A stretch of 64,000 nt of DNA. Origin: Austropuccinia psidii. Taxonomy: Eukaryota > Basidiomycota > Pucciniomycetes > Pucciniales > Sphaerophragmiaceae. This document shows positions 42,977 through 56,036 of this stretch, piece by piece; positions within the stretch are counted from its first letter, which is position 1; every line of letters begins with the position of its first letter. The notes under the pieces are model-generated. The model saw only the letters and a list, made by a program, of their open reading frames with translations. It did not search any database and was not told where the DNA came from. The stretch covers positions 29,510,612 to 29,574,611 of the forward strand of contig JALGQZ010000011.1 in the NCBI GenBank assembly GCA_023105745.1, read 5' to 3'. A program made the translations under genes and the position numbers.

Positions 42977-45900
42977 TCTGAAATACCAATTAAATTTGAA
43001 AGTTTCAAGCTAACTGGACTTCAAAAGATGTAATAGAGAGCCTTAAAATAATACTTTTTTTCTCCTTATGTGAAAGAAATTGAAAGATCTTATTTTATGA
43101 AAAAACAGATTAATATGTGATAAAATTGATTCTCCAATTGTATTGAAAAATATGAAATGAGCTATCTTAAGAGTTGATGAACCTTTTGCGTTTGGCTTAA
43201 TAATAAAGCTATAATATAAGACAAAAAATGGGAAAGGGTATGGAGGAGATATAAGCACTGTTTCCCCTTAAACCTGGAATTTTTAATTGCATAAAGAGGC
43301 AAATAATAATGAATGAAAAAGATATGGTTAATATTTATCAATTTCAAATCATTGAAGCCCAAAAGAATATCAAGAAATGTCTGGTTTTAACTTTTGAAGA
43401 AAAATGAATCACTTGGATACCTTTCAAAATTATGGATATTGATGTATTTACATGCAATACCTAAAAAAGTGGGAAAAAAATGTGAACTATGATCTATGGA
43501 TTTCCTATCTCCCAGATATCCCATATCTTAGAAATGTTAGAAATAAGTAATTATTCAGTCATTAAACAACAGAATAAGGCAATAATTTAGCTGAACTTAC
43601 TGATTTCCATTTTCATTTATCATATGAAAACTCATATCAAAGGTTTAGAAGTTGGAGTTTTTCCAATTTCAGCTTTAAAAGACTTAAAAGTCAAAAATAC
43701 ACAAATCTTCACTGCATATTTTTTTTTGAAAACAGTTGATTTCAAATGAGAAGTATTTTAAAATAGCTGATAAAAGAGTATTATACTTATATTTATCATT
43801 TGAAATTGATTTTCAATGGCTTATTAGTCATATAAAATAACATCCTTTGGTCGGGATGTGATATGGTATCATAACAGGTGATGAAGTAGTAAATGAAAAG
43901 TAAAAATTTTATGAACCGATGATATTAATTTTGAAATTTATAAAACAGATATGAAGATTTTATTTATTTTTGGACATTAAAAAGGCTTCATAACCTTCTT
44001 TTTATTTATTATTATCTCATTTTTTCACCAATCAAATAAAACAACTCAACTGAATAGATTATTGGTTGAATTACTATAAATTTTGTAGCTATATAAAATG
44101 AATGAAATAAGTATGAATTAGGATAGTCTGGATTAAAATTTATTTAATCTCAATCCTCTTTGAAATTATTTTTTTCCAAATTCCAGAATGATTTATTAAT
44201 ATTACTCAATACATCATTCAGCTTATCTTGGAAGTTTTTTGTGTTCAAGTTCTATAACTTTGGTATATATTAATTATTTTGAATTTTCTTTCTATTATTG
44301 GGAATATGAAGTAGATTTGATGAAATTTGATTAGTAAGTTTATTTCTTTTAACCATAAATAATTTTTTTTCAAATTTAATAATGATGATTATTATTATTT
44401 AATATAGGTGAATATAATTATCTAATACTTAATCTATGCTTGAGAGATTTTTTGTAGTTGAATATATTTCTTGCACATGTACTTATTTTTTTATATTGAT
44501 ATAACTTTCTCATCATCATATTTACGGTAAGATCTTTGTGATATGATAATTAGAGATTAATTACATCATCATGATGAAAGTCTTATTTTAATAATATATG
44601 TATTAGATTATTGACTGACCATTCTGTAATTTTCTTGTGGTTAGAAGAATTTGGTTTCTTATCCTCATAAGGAAAGCATTGTTATTTTATTTTTTGAATT
44701 TTATTCATATAGATAATTTACAGTTTTTCAACATATTTATTATTGGCTCAAATAAACTGATAATGATATTTCTCCCTATTTTATCAGATATTTTTTTTAT
44801 TTATTAAAAAGACTATAGACAAGTTGATTATTCAATATTGGTTCTTTCCAGGAATCAAAGGTAAAGTGGCCAAAAGCTATCTCAAAATAAATATTTTGGG
44901 CTTGGATCTATTTATGAGATTCAATGTTTATGGCTTCGCGAAAATTAATTATATTAGAGTAGCTATGTTTATTGGAATGAATTTCCAACTATCCTTTTCT
45001 TTTATTAATCGCTGACACTAGCCTTCCAAGAAGGAGAAATCTCCTGAGGACCAGCATAAAAAGAAAAGAAAAGCACGTGTGAAAAGGGCCTTTCTGATCC
45101 AGAACCATAAAGTATAAATCTTTTTCCAATTATAAAACCCTTTTTTAAAATTCTTTGAAGAAAACTAAGATTATTTTTTCCATATCTTCTAGAATGGAGA
45201 GGTATTGAGTTTCTATTGGTATTTATCAACAAGTGAAATAATATGTTATGAATCTGGTAAATTAACAGAAAAAAACTGTTATTCTGCTCATTATGATTAA
45301 AAATTTGTTTGGAATCATTTTTAATAATTTATATTTATGATGAATGAACGAGTTTTATGATTATATTAAAAATATTTACTATGTCATGTAATCATAACTA
45401 TGTCTTAATGAATGGAAAGGAAAGAAAACAAAATACATTAATTTCCTTTGGAAAAACACCATTGAATTCTTTAATATCAAATATATATTACTTATTATTT
45501 AGTTTTAATTATCAAGAGATTCCAGGTAAATTCAATTGCTTTCATATAATATAACATTCATCCTGAATTGGCCCAAGAGAAAATGATAGTACTTATATGC
45601 TGCAAGAGCTATTGTAGTTATTTTAAGCTTCCAAAGTCAGTTCTAAAATTAAAAGAGAATTAAAACTACCTAAGAATTGTTTTTTAATATTCTTTAACTC
45701 TCATTAAGACCTTGAAAGATTCTAAAACCAAAAAAACAATAACATTAAGAAATTTTTATCTTGTTACATGAATACCTTGACTGTAGTGTCATTGAGTCTG
45801 CTCAGTGATATGACTGAAAAGCCCATATGAGCTCATACTAAGCTCAAAGAAAATGGCAATAGAGTGAATAAATCTGAACTATGAGTGCATGTATCTTTAG

Positions 45901-46959
45901 TCAAAATTATCAACTTAAATTTGTGTTTCAGAATATAAATTTTCCTTATTTTTTCAACTCAGTAATCTATTTACTCGGGTGATATTTTCCAAGGTATTTT
46001 CAAATTCTGAAAGGTGGTGACCATTTTTCATGGAATAAATATTTATTTATAGTTTTTTATTATTGTAGCAATTAGAGAATATAATCAGAATTATTGAATT
46101 TATAAATGATATAAACAATTTACTCAAAGAGATGAATTACACATTCCATTGTTTCATATATTATTTCAGAAGCCAAATCTGATATTCTCAAATATCAAGG
46201 TTTAAAAATGAAAGTTTTCCTCAATATCAACTAATAGATATAATTTTAAAAACTCCCTTTGAACATATTATGTAAGTAGTGATTTTGGCTGAACAACAAT
46301 ATGCTGTTTTTTTAAATTTAAGAATTTGAGAAATACAGAAATATTATTGATGAATTTTATATTTTTCTAGTCAAGCTTCTATACAAAAAGGTCAGGTAAA
46401 TTGAATTTATATAAAACCTCCTTTCCATATTCAAATATTTAGGGAACCTTATTTATCATAATATTCTCAGTTTACCACAAGAAAAGACTCATTTTCGATT
46501 GTTTAAGTCTCCAAATTATTTGGTCATATAAAAATGATTTCAATTTTAAATTTTTGAATATAAGAGCTAAATAAAATTTCAACATATTTCAGTTAATAAA
46601 TAGGAACTTATTACTTGTAAAAACTCCATAAACTCTCTTATATTTTTGAATCACTTGTATCAAAAGCTCACCCATTTTTAAATGGTTCTTTTAGCATCAT
46701 TTATACCATTTAACTTACAGGTATTGAAAAGATTTTGTATAAAATATTCAAAATTTTGATTTTTTTTGTCTAGGTACCCAATCAAAGCTAAGGAAAATAT
46801 TATTAAATACCTATCGTCTTATTATTTTTTGGAAAAATTTCAAAATTTTAGTAAAAAGTAAAAATAACTTCAAAACAAATAATATGGGCTACGAAATGTT
46901 CAGTCTTTAAGCCAAATGGTATGTGCAATGTATGATTTTATTTTCACTTGGGACATGCT
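42977..46959. other. AT-rich intergenic stretch, no recognised feature
   Basis: None of the four LTR families and no gag or pol wording is visible here. ORFs are short and AT-driven. It could be very old repeat sequence or true single-copy spacer. Confidence 0.5.
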
Positions 46960-47605
46960 TCCTGAAAGCTCAAAAAGGGAAGAAATCATTTAAATAACCT
47001 TTCAAATATTGTCAGAAAAGCATTCAGATTTTCGGGGATCGGGACTGTCAGTTTCAAATGCCATGCGGCTTATATCCATTCATAAATTTCAAGGGATTCT
47101 TAAGACTCATTCTAGATATATCTAAAATAGTTCGAAAAAAATTAAATTAATTTTGAGTAACAAATGCTAGCCTTCGAAAAAGGATAACGTTTACATATGC
47201 CTATGTTGAAACACACTTTTACTGCAAATCTAGACTGTCTTTCTGGAAGTGCCGAAGCTGATATTTCCTTAGGAAATCAGTTACCTGTGAGCGTCAGCAG
47301 TGGTATTATTAATGGAGAAGAAGCTGAGATTTATAGTTTCTGATGTAAGCTTGTAGCTATTCGTACAATGACTGCACGAAAATCCATGCTCAGGTCGAGC
47401 TTTGGCTACTCCTGGTGGATTGGACTGGGACTTAGGATAAATACTCCCATCATCATCTCAATTTAAATTTATCAGTCATTTTTTATCTTTTCTAAACATT
47501 TCAGATAAATTCTGCCTACTGGTCCTCAGGCTCAGCAAACGAGAGAGTGATGTAAAAATACGTAGCTTAAAATTGAACAATGCGGGCACTGAAGAGGAGC
47601 TCAAG

Positions 47606-47713
47606 ATGTCGCACGTAGAGATAATGCTTGCTATTTGTATTTTTGTTGCTTCGCGTGTATCATCGTCCATGAGGGTGTCTAGGCGGCTTACTCTCAATGA
47701 AAGAGAATCCTGA
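47606..47713 (+). CDS. Short ORF with signal-peptide-like start (uncertain)
   Basis: The 35-codon ORF starts MSHVEIMLAICIFVASRVSS, a hydrophobic core followed by small residues, then a basic stretch and TGA. A perfect-looking donor CCAG|GTAAGAG follows at 47730 but in another frame, so no gene model closes. It could be the first exon of a broken secreted-protein gene or chance. Confidence 0.25.
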   Translation: MSHVEIMLAICIFVASRVSSSMRVSRRLTLNERES

Positions 47714-48506
47714 TGATGTACACTACCAGGTAAGAGTGATTGTTCATTTCAGTATAGGTGAATTCATCTCATTGATCCCTCTATAGTTGAGATTGACCCT
47801 AGTAACTTTATTGCATATAGTTTCATTATGGTTACTATGGGCTTCTAGGCGATTGCAACAAAGTGCTCAAGAGGGCTTAAGGCTGTAGCTAGCTCTCACA
47901 AGAGTTCGCATTATAGAAACCAATTGCTGGCTTTCAACGCTTCTGACTGCTGGTGTTCATGCAATTCCTGCAACATTTCTATGCACCACATCTTCTTCAC
48001 ATAAGTGATCGCACCAAAGTAATTTGGTCAAATATGTATCTTGTCATAGTCATCCGACGCAAAGTCCTTTTCTTGAAGAAATGTGTGGTTATTGGCATGT
48101 ATCGGCTTCATGGTATCCTCGTGCTGTCAGATCAAGGGTTAAGTGTCCGCCGTCCCTTGTACCAAATTTCCAAAAGAAACCCTATTTTTAAAAGGTGGAA
48201 ATCCTTAGATTGATGCGCTAGTGCGAACATCGTAAAATGTTTTAAGAATACTTACGCTCGGACAACAGCTATCAATCATTGCTTCTAAGCCCTAATCAAA
48301 TCAACACGATCAAGGTTTTAGCACCCGGCTGATGTAAAAGAAGGCCTTTTCAAGTGATTCACCTTAATTCGGTCAGTCAAAATCTGATTGACCAATTCAT
48401 CACTGAAATACAGGATTTGGGGTGGAAGGAAAATATTTTAGTGTTGTGTGTCAACCAAGCCAAGTCGGAAATACTCACTCCAGAAACAATCTTGAATGGG
48501 CTATCT

Positions 48507-48692
48507 TTAATGAACAAGAATTGCAGGCGTGTTGCTCTTCCCTGCGCCTTGGCCCTTTGATTTTTGGATCGCTTGTTGCAAGATAGCGAAAGTTTTTCCA
48601 TGCACTTTTACCATAAAAAATTCAAGGACAGTTAGCTGCAAGCTTCTAAGAATCTCAGCAATGTCGCTGAAATGGAGTACAACAAAAGACAA
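48507..48692 (-). pseudogene. Possible displaced C-terminal part of the secreted protein
   Basis: The frame overlaps the last 38 bases of the preceding ORF and runs 61 codons (AEILRSLQLTVLEFF, FAILQQAIQKSKGQGAGK). It lacks its own good start. An intron between the two would be only about 27 nt, too short, so a frameshift is more likely than splicing. Confidence 0.35.
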
Positions 48693-48921
48693 ACTTCATG
48701 CAGTCCGCCTTCTTGAGATTCTTTGGAGCACTACCTTCGGTCGCGCATTGTAACACGCCACGACTGAGCTCAACTACATTTACGGAATCTGGATGTTTTT
48801 CTCCGCATAAGTATTTCTTCGCTTTATCCGCAGGCACCAAGGCTTTTGATTTAGATCTTTGCGTGAAGACTTGGGTAATAAGCAGCCCTAGGATAAGGAT
48901 AGATCTCAAAGATAAAATCAT
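48655..48921 (-). CDS. Predicted small secreted cysteine-rich protein
   Basis: The 88-codon ORF starts with a good signal peptide: MILSLRSILILGLLITQVFT, hydrophobic from residue 3 to 19, with likely cleavage near residue 20. The mature part has six cysteines (YLCGEKHPD, VLQCATEG, ADCMKF, FCC, RHC). Size, signal peptide and cysteines fit the small secreted proteins abundant in rust fungi, some of which act at the host interface (family knowledge; role here is inference). The 3' end may be damaged: a helical frame on the same strand, +1 relative (48692-48507, with VLEFFMVKVHGKTFAILQQA), takes over just where this one ends. The ancestral protein may have been about 150 residues and this copy frameshifted. 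No homolog was checked. Confidence 0.55.
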   Translation of the reverse strand: MILSLRSILILGLLITQVFTQRSKSKALVPADKAKKYLCGEKHPDSVNVVELSRGVLQCATEGSAPKNLKKADCMKFVFCCTPFQRHC

Positions 48922-49620
48922 AATGGAAACAAAATTTGAGACAAAACTTCCAAACTAGCGGACAGAAAGTGTGAATTCCGAAAAAAGAGGGACGTCAAAG
49001 CTTGTTAAAGGGACTTTGGTGCAGAGTAAGAGGTAAAGTGTGTGGTGTAGCACTTTGCCCGTTGAAGACAAAGCCGTTTATCTATGATTCCAAGTTGGCA
49101 TTGGACGTCTACAAATACCAATAGGTGAAGACGATAAGCCCCAGGAGTCTTACAGCCAGCGCCTCAGCTGAAAAGGTAAGATTGCCGAAGACCGTAGGGC
49201 GTGCCAAGTACGCAATAAGCCTTTCCGGATCAAGGGTTTTCCGAAGGAATTCTAGAATGAGGCCTGATCAGGGCACAATACCACACTCTGATACTTTTTC
49301 GGGTCCAGCTCATCGTGCAACATGCGGAACATGCTCAAGGATTTCTGCAGGACACTCCAATAATAATGAGGTCCTTGATTCCTTGCAGTAAAAACTCCGG
49401 CCATGCGCCATCATGAGTACATAACATATATTCCGATAAAATTGTGGCACTGGGGCTTTTCATGGCGTTTTCACCTTGTTACACAATATCGCTGTACAGC
49501 ATAGTGTTCAAGAGCTGTCTCATGAATAAAAAAGCCATGGTGGTGGTGGCGACCGAGGAATTTCGGTTAATGACACAAGCAAAAAAGGCATCAGTATTGC
49601 TGTACAATACTTTTCTTTAA

Positions 49621-51277
49621 AGTGTTATTGACTTTACACACCACACTGTAATCTATTTACAAGAATAAGGTGAACTGTATTTAATCAGGAATGGCTATAC
49701 TGAGTTATAAAATGTCAATACCATTATTTATGGTATGTGGATATCATTATGGTGCTTGTTTTTGAGTCACAAGCTGACATGAAAGGCATGAACAGTTCAG
49801 CTCACTGGTGAATTTGCTTTGCGAGGAGTATAGAAGCCCAAAGATGGAAATCCTAATTTTCAAGAGGACTATATGATGTAGTGACAAAAAACTATAAGTA
49901 TCAGTGTGACACAAAATGAGTAGTTACAAAAATCTTGAAAGGGAACTATAATATAGTGGTTTTTAATCTATTGAAATCCCTAGTTTCCCTAGTTCTCAGT
50001 TTGCTTATCATATTGATTGAAACAATGATTGATATCATAATTATATCTGGTTATTTCTAGGACTACTTCAGCTTTCAACAGCTTTACCACATAAGAATTC
50101 CAATGAAAAATGGGATGTTTCCTTCTTTTGGTGAGGGGAAGACCACTTTTAATATTACTCCAGGGTAGTGGGAGGTTATCCACCTTTGAACAATACAAAA
50201 TAGTAAAAATATCTACTCCTGTCACTCATTTTCAGTATTACAGTCTCAATACAGCCTTAAACTGAGCTGGAATGACCACAAGTTTCCATTTTTACCCCAT
50301 ATAGGGTAAAAAACCTTTTTCTACAGACCATCCAGAATTTCTCTTTTGATTCTGAAATGTCAGGAGCTGTACAGTAAATGTCTTGGGTTTCTCATTGGTC
50401 AGATTATGATTAATCAAAGCTTAAACATCATTTGCATAGTTTTGAAACCTTGTGATTCAATCATATGAGAGAATATCCCACAGTAACATCCAGTACAGGA
50501 AGGGTGAAGTTGTATGGTCCAACTTATGAGTAATTAATAGATGAAAATTCTTTTTATAAATTTGAAGCCTAATAATTCAGTTGTATGAGATATTGTCCCA
50601 AAATATCACTTGGGGTGGGATTATAGCCTTAAATCATTGATACCTTAGTCAATTCTCAAAATAAAGGGATCAAAAGTGGCGGAAATTGCAGGCACATGTG
50701 GGCTCTACAGGATGAGAAAATCTTTGTTACACTTTGGCGTAAGTATTTCAAAGCTATACAGGCTCAAATTATTTTTTACTTCCTGAAAATAGTACTTGTT
50801 GTTTTCAGAGAGAAAAGTGCTAGTAATTTTCATTATGTTGAAGATAAAGACATGAGGGATATATTCTTATTTTCCCCTTAAGTATCCCTTCCAGATGATA
50901 TTATAATTGATGATTAACTAATGTAAACTTGCAAAATTAGAAAAGAGATCAAAAATAGCAGACTTTGCTTTATTCATACAAATAGAAGTGGTAAAAAGTG
51001 TGAGATGTATTGCATATCACAAGGAAGACACAACTATGGAAACATTAATATTATTTTTGAAAAAAATATAGTTTAAAGCTGTGGATTATCAAGGCTTATT
51101 ATACGTGACCAAGAGACTAAATTCAACTTTGTGCTGTGGAATCACACTTTCATATTGGACTATGAAAATAATAATTAAATTGATATCAATTCAATTATTT
51201 TACTATGTCTATTGTTATTTTTAATAAAACCCACTCTATTAATATTAGAAAATTGATATTTTTAAAATAATAATAAA
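49621..51277. other. Decayed repeat remnants, no gene
   Basis: Bases 49690-49778 end GAGTCACAAGCTGACA and resemble the outer end of a family A LTR in minus orientation. Around 50220-50640 words such as ACCCCATATAGGGTAAAA and GGAGCTGTACAG recall inner parts of the same LTR. The rest shows nothing recognisable. Confidence 0.5.
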
Positions 51278-52715
51278 TGTCAGCCTGTGACTCAAAACCA
51301 GAGCACAAGCATGACAGCCAAAATACCATCAACCAATGGTATAGCCAAGATACCACCAAAATATGGAGCTGAGCAAAATTAGCTCAAAATGTATCAAAAG
51401 AAAGAAGAAACTCACCCCTTTCCAAATATACAAGTCCCATTATCATCGGACAAATAATAACAAAGTTATTCCTGCTCAAAGCTGTTGCTGAGCATAAACC
51501 TTAATTTTCACCTCACATCTGAAATACAGAGTAAGAGGCTTAAACCCATCGAATTGGTATTCAAAATGAAGCTGTAAGTCAGTGGTATCCAATGATACCA
51601 GCCAAACTGAGCTAGAACCAGTATTACTGAAGTTATGGCCAAATTTAGGCTAAATAAGGGTGAACAAAACATTCACCTCTCATCTGACTTCTAAATTTTT
51701 ATTGTGAGATACCTAAAGTGGTGTCTTTTTGGAAAGAGCACAATTAGGGCTATCTTATGATGTAATTCATTTCCTCATATCCCAACTAGAGCAAAATTTA
51801 TGGGGCAAACAAGCCCAATACAGCTTTTGCCTAAAACATGCCTATGTACAAAAAATCTTGTACATGGGATAACTTTGCCATATTTAATGATAACCATATC
51901 AAATGAGATACCATTGTGTAGAAAACATACAGGGATACACACTGAACCAATTCTGAGGTTGATATCTCAAGAACTGACAAAGTTATGGCTGTTTTAAGGT
52001 CAAAATCCCACATTTTGGCCAATACAGCCTTACCATGGGATAATATCCCATAAACAAGATTATTAGGTGTCAAACAGACAAAGAAGCATGTTTATACTTT
52101 AATACCTCATGAGTCAGTCAATACTGGGGTCCCATACAGTTTCTGTACAGCATTCTACGTGCCATACATGTCAGAAGAAGGCTATGTGGTCCCCAGATGA
52201 AAATTTTCACCCTGTACTGGTGAAAACAGCCCAGATGTGGGTTTAAAACCACATCTGAGCCCAATACAGGCTATACAGACCCTTTGTAAACCACAAGATT
52301 GTCCTAGAGAGTGAAAAGTTTTCACTTCCTTTATGTGGAAAGGTCTAGCAACCTTTTCACCCCATTTGAGGATAAAAAGGGGGCTTTTCACAGCCAGAAA
52401 AGCTCTCCTCATCCTTCTCTTGAATTCCTATGTAGTACAACTGTCAAAAAAAGTTATACTCTTGGAAAACAATCAGGTATAATTATAATCTTAATTATTT
52501 TAGTCTTTATTATTGTCATCCAACAGGTAAAGCTGCACCCAGGGTTTTCAACAGGGCTCACCACCATCATTTTATAATAGTAAAACCCTTAAAATTTTAT
52601 TATGAACCCTTATTTTCTCTAAAAACTCTTATTTTAAGTCTTTTATCACGTGTCACAGTCACAGTTAAAGTTGTAAATAGCCTAATTACTGCTTTATCAT
52701 AGACTCAACCTGACA
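51278..52715 (+). mobile_element. Solo LTR, family A
   Basis: TGTCAGCCTGTGACTC to ACTCAACCTGACA, 1438 bp, with duplication ATAAA at 51273-51277 and 52716-52720. It is the cleanest reference for the family. Confidence 0.95.
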
Positions 52716-52940
52716 ATAAATGTATATGAGTTGAAGCATTATGATATTTCCAATAGTTATTATTATGAATTATGATGATTTTTTATTACCAACTTAGAAA
52801 TAATGATAGCAAAACTGTTTTATCAGAAGTGATTTTGCATTTAAATAGGTCATTTACAAATAAATAAATATGATATTATAAGAAGATTAGAAAATTAATG
52901 ATAAGAGACAAATACCTACTGGTTGATAAAAAACTATTAT

Positions 52941-54965
52941 TGTAAGGTTTGACTATGAAACAATAAGTAAAAATTACTAATTTATTACTTATTGTACTCT
53001 GAATGTCCTTATAATTGAAATAAATAAGATTAAAATAATAATAATAATAAAGAAATATTATTATTATGGCGTAAAAATATTATATTATTAAATAAATATA
53101 ATAATATAATTAATATTATATAAGATTATAATATTGAAAATAATATATGAATATAAAATAATTAATATATTATAAAGCTCTTTATTATTGTTACAAACAA
53201 ATAATAAAGGCGTAAAAAATTGTTTTTTATGAATAAAAAACAATTAATAACAATAATATTACCAATATTAAAGTTATATATTAATATAAATACTATTTAT
53301 ATTAAATAAGAATTATTAAGAGTAATAATAAGAGAGAAATTATTATAATAAGATGAAATAACCTACTTTTAACACTTAAGATAATAATTTTGAGATATTT
53401 TACGCCAAAAGAATATAATACAACTTTTTCAAATTGTATTTACAATAAAAAATAAAGAAATTTTACTAAAATTCTTGATTTTACGTGGAAATGAGTTTAT
53501 AGAGAGATTTATAACAAAAACAATTAAAAAATTGATTTAATCACGTAAAAGTGGTGATTAATAATAAGATGGTCTTTGGTCTTTAATAATATAAGAGTTT
53601 TATATATAAAGAATAAAGAAATTACCTTTTATTTAATTGATTTAATGTTTTTGATGCGTCTGAGGGGAAAATAGAGTAAAAAGAGCTCTATTTATAGTAA
53701 ATACCTCCCTCCTAGAGTTCAACAGGCTTCTAGTAGACGTGTACTGATCATATCCACTGGAATTGATCAATATTCTAAGGTTTGAGGGTGATTACATCAT
53801 GATCAAACCATCTTACATCATTATTGCACCATTATTTAAAGTTATCACTGTAACTTTAAGTTTGATGACATCAGAGGCTTGGCAGAACCCCAATTTTCGT
53901 GGATTTTATTAGTTTTAATCATAAACTAATAGTATTCTCCAATTTTATCACTCTTGTGACTGTTAAACTTAATTTAAGGTTACAGTAGGTGATCATAACT
54001 GCTCAATTTAAGCTCAAACTTTGATCTTCAATAACTTTTAAGATTTACACGCTACAGCAATTCAGAGAGTGAATTCTGATAGCCTGGCATAACCGTATTA
54101 TGCTGCCAAGAGCTTATCATTACATCATCAAAACTCTAATTTTGATGATTTTTCTTGTAACTCATCTTTTCTGTCGAAATTCAATATTTTAAACTTCAAA
54201 CCTTGATTTCAGGGGGTTATACCCTGAATTTAATAATAAAAATTACATAATTCTTCTTGAATGAGCTAGTAGAATCCAACTGTATACTTTTTTTTAAGTT
54301 TGGACCACTTTCACAACAAAGTGGTCAACAGCTCTGTTGATTTTTATCAATATTTCATCATAGGTTTTAACCTTGTTTATAATTTGTAAAATAAAGTTCA
54401 TATCTGTGTTTGTACAGTAATTACGTGGTAACTTTATTTTTGGTTCATCATTCTATCATGTATAGTTTAGAAGATATTAGCTATGATCCTTGAATATATG
54501 CGTTGACCAAAAAAGTGCATATATTCAGGATAATTCCTTAAGTATTGACTTTGAGAATTAGCTTATTAATTGTTTTATGTGTGGAGTTTTATGGGGAATC
54601 CACTGGTACAATTTATTTCACATGTTGTTTCATTGGGTTCTGAGATAAATAGGATTTTATGGTTTTTATAAGGTATTATACCTTATAATTCATTAAATAT
54701 TGACTTTACAGATATGCCATAAAAATGGTATATGTGTATTTTTCCATGAGGAATCCAATGGTATAATTTATTTTACATGTTTATTCATTGGTTTTTAAGT
54801 TAAACCAATTTTTGTGTCAATTCATGGTATTTTTTGTATATTTAAGTAATTAATTTTAATGTATAATTATTCTAAGTAATTTTAGTATAATTATATTAAA
54901 GGTATAATTATTCTTAATCTTTTTGTGAACTTATTGGGTATGTGGTCATATCTCAAAGGCTCACA
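52941..54965 (-). mobile_element. Solo LTR, divergent relative of family C (C')
   Basis: TGTAAGGTTTGACTATGAAA to CATATCTCAAAGGCTCACA, 2025 bp, with duplication ATTAT at 52936-52940 and 54966-54970. Ends match family C but the interior differs and is very AT-rich, including a (TAA)n run near 53034-53055. Confidence 0.88.
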
Positions 54966-56036
54966 ATTATCATCATAAAGATACATCAAAAAATAGTATT
55001 TAAAAGATAATGTACAAGTAAAAACCTCAGAAAGATAAATAATAGTTTATTTAATTTAAGAAAACACAAATTCAATAGTTTGAAGAAATTTATGAACTAA
55101 TAATAAGATATTCATATTTTAGAAATTAAAACTCAAAGATTATCTTGATCTGATTCTTATAAAATAAATTTATTACAATTATCATTCTGAATATTTATTT
55201 GATTTATTATATTATATTAAGCTGGGCTGAATGATGGAATTTTTCATGGTGTTTGGAGGTCCTTTTATATCAAATAAAGTCCTTCAAGTTTCTAAAAAGT
55301 ACCCATATTTATTTAAACGTCCCGAATACTCTCCATAAGCCTAATTTAGAGCTTTAAAACTGAATAACACTAAATTTAGTCTCATGAAAAGTTTTCAGTA
55401 GCTATTTTCAAATATTATGAAGCCAAGAAAGGATTTTGTGATAAGTCAATAAATTATTCATATGAAGAATTATTATGTCTAATTTCAACTAAAATCAGCT
55501 ATTTAAACTGATCTATTTCAGAGGCATAGCACTATTCTTCAAAATTTAGTGTTATTTCAAAAAAAATTGCCCATTTTTCACAATGGGAAGAATATCTATG
55601 CTATAATCACAAAAAGCCCCAAATTATAATTTAGGTCTTATTTACACCTTCAATATAGTTTCTTAAATCTTTAAGTATTTTGATAACTAAAAGAAAAATT
55701 TTACATATGAGGTAATTTGAGTTTGAATATATTTTTATCAGGAAAAGAAGTTTTTTCAATATAATTAGGACTTCTTTAATTTTCCATGTGTGTACTTATA
55801 TCTTGGCCTTTGTAGCCCAAAATATTGACTTTTTGGTACAGTACACTATGGTCTGGTCATAGGGAAAATTGGATGGATAATCCAATGGAGCAATAAAGTT
55901 GTTATTCAAAAATTTGATTAAATATTCTATATTTATATAAGTTTTCATCTTAATTTTTTAATCTCCAGTGAAATTAAGATTTGGTGAGGAATATTGTGAG
56001 TCCTTTGGGAATGGGAAATATTCCTCAGGGCTCACA
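54966..56036 (-). repeat. Possible old C-type LTR remnant
   Basis: The stretch ends AAATATTCCTCAGGGCTCACA, close to the outer end of C LTRs, and 55840-55900 (GGATAATCCAATGGAGCAAT) resembles the C' interior. No start or duplication was found. No gene is seen. Confidence 0.4.

Larger units (their letters stand above)
46960..49620. other. CpG-richer, non-transposon island
   Basis: CG dinucleotides, rare in all LTRs here, become frequent (for example seven in about 95 bases near 49150-49250), and the AT runs stop. It contains the secreted-protein gene at 48507-48921 and several short ORFs on both strands with donor-like sites (CCAG|GTAAGAG at 47730), but no other protein family could be recognised. 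It looks like a gene-bearing island or gene remnant between transposon blocks. Confidence 0.6.

Noticed and set aside
47476..47697. 73-codon minus-strand ORF opposite the signal-peptide-like ORF
   Set aside because: No recognisable family and low-complexity Ser/Leu content; it may be the shadow of plus-strand sequence.
49125..49391. 88-codon + strand ORF rich in Ser and Arg within the CpG-rich island
   Set aside because: No signal peptide, motif or splice-compatible neighbour. The high CpG content alone makes longer chance ORFs likely.
49340..49420. F-box-like words (CPAEILEHVPHVAR) on the minus strand of the island
   Set aside because: Only about 15 residues before a stop, with no upstream or downstream support. 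Too little to call.
53000..53400. Very AT-rich TAA/ATA tracts, considered as an origin or centromere-like element
   Set aside because: They lie within a solo LTR with clear ends and duplication, so the composition belongs to the LTR.
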